Part shown: positions 22,817 to 25,332 of the stretch, piece after piece
Position numbering within the stretch: the stretch's first letter is position 1
How the letters are laid out: the number at the start of each line of letters is the position of its first letter
Origin: Clostridiales bacterium UBA1779
GTDB taxonomy: Bacteria; Bacillota; Clostridia; Oscillospirales; CAG-272
Reading direction: 5' to 3'
Length of the DNA: 25,332 nt
NCBI GenBank assembly: GCA_002314565.1
Contig: DCGL01000007.1
Coordinates: 1,822-27,153, forward strand
Program-made: the position numbers and the translations under genes
The notes under the pieces: generated by a model
Seen by the model: only the letters and a program-made list of their open reading frames with translations
Databases searched by the model: none
Told to the model about the DNA's origin: nothing

Positions 22817-24253
22817 TCAGTCGTTTTTCTTTCTTGCCTTAAGCACTACGCAAGAAGCGCCGATTGCAGCAGCGAATACGGCAACGTAAACGATTACATT
22901 ATCCGCTGTTACGGGGGTTACGGCAGGAGCTTCTGTTGTAACTTCGGCAGCTGTGGTTACGGGAACTACGGGAACGATAATTCCGGTTGTTACGGCCTCC
23001 GTTGCGACAACGGGAGCTTCGCCGACGTAAAGAACGGTCTTCGTTCCGCTGAAACCGACTTCAAGAACGGAGTTATTATCCGTATAGGTGTATGCGGCGA
23101 TGGGGTTCGTTCCGCTGTTTTCAATCTTTGCCTTTTCAATCTTTACGATTGCATTGGGCATAACGGCATCGATTACGGGAAGAGTACCGTTGCTGATGAA
23201 AGTACCGCCGTAAATATTGACGGTTCCGGGCTGGTTCTGGGAAGCGCAGGCACCGCGGATGGCGCTTCCGGGAATTGTTGCAGAATCATAAACAAACGTT
23301 CCGCCGTAGATATCGAGAACGCTGGAGCCGTCCTTTGCGGAAGACATGGCTACCGAGCAGACGTCATAAGGCTTTTCAGCCTGACCGTTGTTTGTGAACG
23401 TACCGTCGGTAATCTTGCAGTAAGCGTTGACTCCGCCCATATAGACGTTTGTGAACTTTCCGGTTGTATTGTAAGTACCGCCGTTGATATAGAACTTATG
23501 GTAACCGGTAATGGCAAAGCAATACTGGCCCTCCGCATTGATCGTGCAGTTGTTGCATGTCAGTGTTGAAGCGGTTGCTTCACCGGCTCCCTGAATCTGG
23601 ACTCCGGCATAGCCGTGAGGAGTAAAGGTGCAGTTTTCGAGCAGGAATTCAGAGGACAGTCTTCCGTAGAAGCAATAGCCCTTTACGGTTTCAACTGTTG
23701 TGTTTCTGACAGTGGTCTTGCAGTTTGTGGCGCCGCTGACGTGGCTGATGCCGGAGTTGCTGGCATAGACCTTGGATTTTTCAATGACAGTGTCATTGTA
23801 TCCGGAAATATAAATACCGTCCTTTGCGGGGGAACAGGCGTCTGTTCTGACATCGACGTTTTCAATATAAACTGTTCCGCGTGCATCTGCCTTACCTGCT
23901 CCGATAAGGATACCGGGTGTGCCTGCCTGGTTTGCATCAACTGTGATATTTTTGATTGTCAGATTTCCGCCGGCAGCAGTAATTTCGATATTTCCGGTAA
24001 GCTTCTTACCGTTTCCGTCAATGGTAAGGGTCATACCCGAGAAGTCGGTTGTGATTGTTCCGCTGACGTCATCAAGGAGCTTGAGTGTGTCACCGTTCTG
24101 AAGTTCTTCGGTTGCCATAAGCAGGGACGAATATTCAGTGGTCTTGCCTGAAGAAGTTGTGATAGCGACGGTCTTGCCTGCAGCTGAGGCTCCCACTGTA
24201 CCGAGTGACAGCAGCATTACACAGCACAGAGCGATTGCAAATAGTTTACGCAT
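22817..24253 (-). CDS. Secreted right-handed beta-helix surface protein with C-terminal membrane anchor
   Basis: A 478-residue protein. Signal peptide MRKLFAIALCCVMLLSLGTVGASAAG, then a short domain and from about residue 95 many short repeats with strand-turn form (LTIKNITVDANQAG, VYIENVDVRTDA, TTVRNTTVETV, FLLENCTFTPHG, STLTCNNCTINAEG), the pattern of pectate-lyase-like beta-helices. Then a Thr/Pro/Val-rich linker at about 410-445 and a C-terminal hydrophobic helix (VIVYVAVFAAAIGASCVVL) with a KARKKND end. No LPXTG is visible before the helix, so anchoring is by the membrane helix itself. It is divergent from the PocR-AraC regulator and next to a GH2 enzyme, so it may bind or modify a glycan; catalytic residues were not identified. 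Confidence 0.78.
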   Translation of the reverse strand: MRKLFAIALCCVMLLSLGTVGASAAGKTVAITTSSGKTTEYSSLLMATEELQNGDTLKLLDDVSGTITTDFSGMTLTIDGNGKKLTGNIEITAAGGNLTIKNITVDANQAGTPGILIGAGKADARGTVYIENVDVRTDACSPAKDGIYISGYNDTVIEKSKVYASNSGISHVSGATNCKTTVRNTTVETVKGYCFYGRLSSEFLLENCTFTPHGYAGVQIQGAGEATASTLTCNNCTINAEGQYCFAITGYHKFYINGGTYNTTGKFTNVYMGGVNAYCKITDGTFTNNGQAEKPYDVCSVAMSSAKDGSSVLDIYGGTFVYDSATIPGSAIRGACASQNQPGTVNIYGGTFISNGTLPVIDAVMPNAIVKIEKAKIENSGTNPIAAYTYTDNNSVLEVGFSGTKTVLYVGEAPVVATEAVTTGIIVPVVPVTTAAEVTTEAPAVTPVTADNVIVYVAVFAAAIGASCVVLKARKKND

Positions 24254-24388
24254 GACTTATTATCTCCTTTTTCTGAACGGGCAGTTTCCCGCTCTGTATT
24301 TGATGAAATTATACTCTTAATTCACTGCGGATAAAATTGAAAAATATTCGGATTATAGTATAAATCGTCAAAAATAAAAAGAAGAATA

Positions 24389-24417
24389 TTGCTTTTTCCT
24401 TTTCTCTTGCTTATAAT
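24389..24417 (+). promoter_or_regulatory. Promoter of the PocR-AraC regulator
   Basis: TTGCTT at 24389-24394 and TATAAT at 24412-24417, 17-nt spacer, 48 nt upstream of ATG 24466. The 212-bp divergent gap 24254-24465 is AT-rich; on the opposite strand TTGACG (complement of 24366-24371) is the best -35 for the surface-protein gene, but its -10 is weak. Confidence 0.5.
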
Positions 24418-24465
24418 AATGAAGAATTCAGAATTTTTACCGAAAAGCGGGAGGCCCGGGCGCTT

Positions 24466-25299
24466 ATGCTGAAATTTGATGCAGAAGAACTTAAAAAAAT
24501 ATGCTCGGATCTGTACGACCTGACGCATATCAAGCTTGATTTATGGGATGAGGATAGAAATCTGCTTTTCAGTTACCCTGAGAAGCACAGAAAGTTCTGC
24601 GCTGCGGTCAAGAACTTCCCCGAACTTTGTGCGAAGTGCCCGCAAAGCGACGAATACGGTTTTGCCGGGGCAGACAAGGCCGGACGCGTTTTCATTTATT
24701 GCTGCCACCTCGGCCTCACCGAAGCAGTAACTCCGATTGTAAATAACGGGAAGGTGATAGGTTATCTGACCTTCGGCCAGGCAATCGAAAAAGACAACGT
24801 TGAAGACATTCAGAAAAAGGTCCGTGAAGCTGCCGAAAAATACGGTGCAGATGAAAATCTGCTGAACTCCTTGCTCTTATCGGCGAAAAAAACGGACCGT
24901 ACGAAAATCGAAGCCTGTGCCGACCTTATGGAAATGGTCACAGGCTATCTCTGGCAGAAGGATATCGTCAGCCCCAAGCACAGCGCCGCCTTCCGCAAGG
25001 CAACCGACTACATTTCCTCTCATCTTTCCGAGGAAATAGGAGTCCGTCAGCTCTGCTCGTATCTGTCGGTTTCGAAAACCTCCCTTTATTCCATGTTCAC
25101 CGAAAACTGCGGCACGGGGCTTAACGAATACGTCCGCAAGCAGCGTATCGACGAAGCCTGCCGCCTGCTCGTCTCAAGCGATCTCAGCATTTCCGAAATC
25201 GCCGAATGCGTCGGCATCCCCGACTCAAACTATTTCGTCAGGGTCTTCCGCCGCCAGACCGGCATAACGCCGTTCCGCTTCCGCATGAAAAAGAAATAA
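24466..25299 (+). CDS. AraC-family regulator with PocR sensory domain
   Basis: A 277-residue transcription factor. Residues about 5-165 match the PocR ligand-binding domain, with cysteines C45, C55, C58, C79, C80 and the motif YCCHLGLTEAVTPI followed by GKVIGYLTFGQ. Residues about 176-275 form the AraC double helix-turn-helix: EIGVRQLCSYLSVSKTSLYSMF and SISEIAECVGIPDSNYFVRVFRRQTGITPFRFR. PocR domains in other bacteria respond to small diols or related carbon compounds; the ligand here is unknown. GGGAGG lies about 11 nt before the ATG. It is divergent from the beta-helix surface protein and next to the GH2/binding-protein genes, so it most likely controls that locus. Confidence 0.88.
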   Translation: MLKFDAEELKKICSDLYDLTHIKLDLWDEDRNLLFSYPEKHRKFCAAVKNFPELCAKCPQSDEYGFAGADKAGRVFIYCCHLGLTEAVTPIVNNGKVIGYLTFGQAIEKDNVEDIQKKVREAAEKYGADENLLNSLLLSAKKTDRTKIEACADLMEMVTGYLWQKDIVSPKHSAAFRKATDYISSHLSEEIGVRQLCSYLSVSKTSLYSMFTENCGTGLNEYVRKQRIDEACRLLVSSDLSISEIAECVGIPDSNYFVRVFRRQTGITPFRFRMKKK

Positions 25300-25309
25300 A
25301 AAAATCCGA

Positions 25310-25332
25310 TGACAAGGGACGGTTCTTTTGTC
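25310..25332. repeat. Palindromic repeat, copy 3 (TGACAAGGGACGG ... TTTTGTC), cut by window edge
   Basis: This element starts 10 bp after the regulator's stop and runs to the last base. TGACAA and TTGTC(A) close it. It is the reverse-orientation match of the repeat at 14811-14834. Confidence 0.65.

Noticed and set aside
23615..24151. A 178-residue frame on the strand opposite the beta-helix gene
   Set aside because: It is a shadow of the repetitive surface protein, with no start signal or domain.

Overview
The window looks like chromosomal DNA from a Gram-positive, clostridial-type bacterium, probably a gut or rumen member of the Clostridia. Reasons: the order holB - ricT(yaaT) - ferredoxin - trmN6 resembles the Firmicutes holB-yaaT-yabB neighbourhood; promoters are TTGACA/TATAAT-like and ribosome binding sites are GGAG-like; lipoprotein and surface-protein signals fit a monoderm envelope; and short palindromic elements sit between genes. 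I cannot assign a species.

Layout. (1) 1-3739, minus strand: a four-gene operon for a GldA/GldF/GldG-like ABC system (ATPase, permease, GldG-like auxiliary protein, and the start of a DUF4340-like protein cut by the window edge), with a strong promoter and a hairpin-bearing leader. (2) 4045-4980, plus: a leucine-rich-repeat lipoprotein. (3) 5170-9059, plus: the most unusual locus. A polytopic membrane protein is joined to a McrB-like AAA+ ATPase and followed, with an 8-nt overlap, by a DUF2357-like protein ending in zinc-ribbon cysteine pairs. Both genes are interrupted, one by an apparent -1 frameshift near 5408-5432 and the other by an in-frame TAA at 8130-8132. (4) 9060-9695: a gene-free stretch holding a compound hairpin element, a strikingly regular 62-bp-period array of alternating GAATGCCG / CGGCATTC sites, a pair of GTCCCC elements and a consensus-like promoter. 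(5) 9696-14806, plus: housekeeping genes for the delta' clamp-loader subunit, RicT with a very long disordered N-terminus, a 2[4Fe-4S] ferredoxin, a TrmN6-like tRNA methyltransferase and a TtcA-like tRNA thiolase. (6) 14919-16572, minus: a two-gene ABC transporter, divergent from an SGNH hydrolase (16752-17450, plus). (7) 17541-24253, minus: an EamA-type transporter, a solute-binding lipoprotein, a family 2 glycoside hydrolase and a beta-helix surface protein, divergent from (8) a PocR-AraC regulator (24466-25299, plus). Region 7-8 reads as a carbohydrate-use locus with a dedicated regulator.

How they may work together. The GldA-type system probably moves or remodels an envelope component powered by the ATPase. 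The membrane McrB-like/DUF2357-like pair resembles McrBC-type NTPase-plus-effector pairs and may have been a defence or DNA-processing module, now apparently inactivated. HolB-RicT-ferredoxin-TrmN6-TtcA covers replication, RNA metabolism and tRNA modification. The glycoside hydrolase, binding protein and surface protein would act on an external glycan under the PocR-AraC regulator.

The best candidates for something undescribed are the 62-bp array at 9228-9515 and the interrupted membrane McrB-like locus just upstream of it. Small mobile or palindromic repeats placed within 10 bp of stop codons, and a long inverted repeat that supplies the stop codons of two convergent genes, are also notable.
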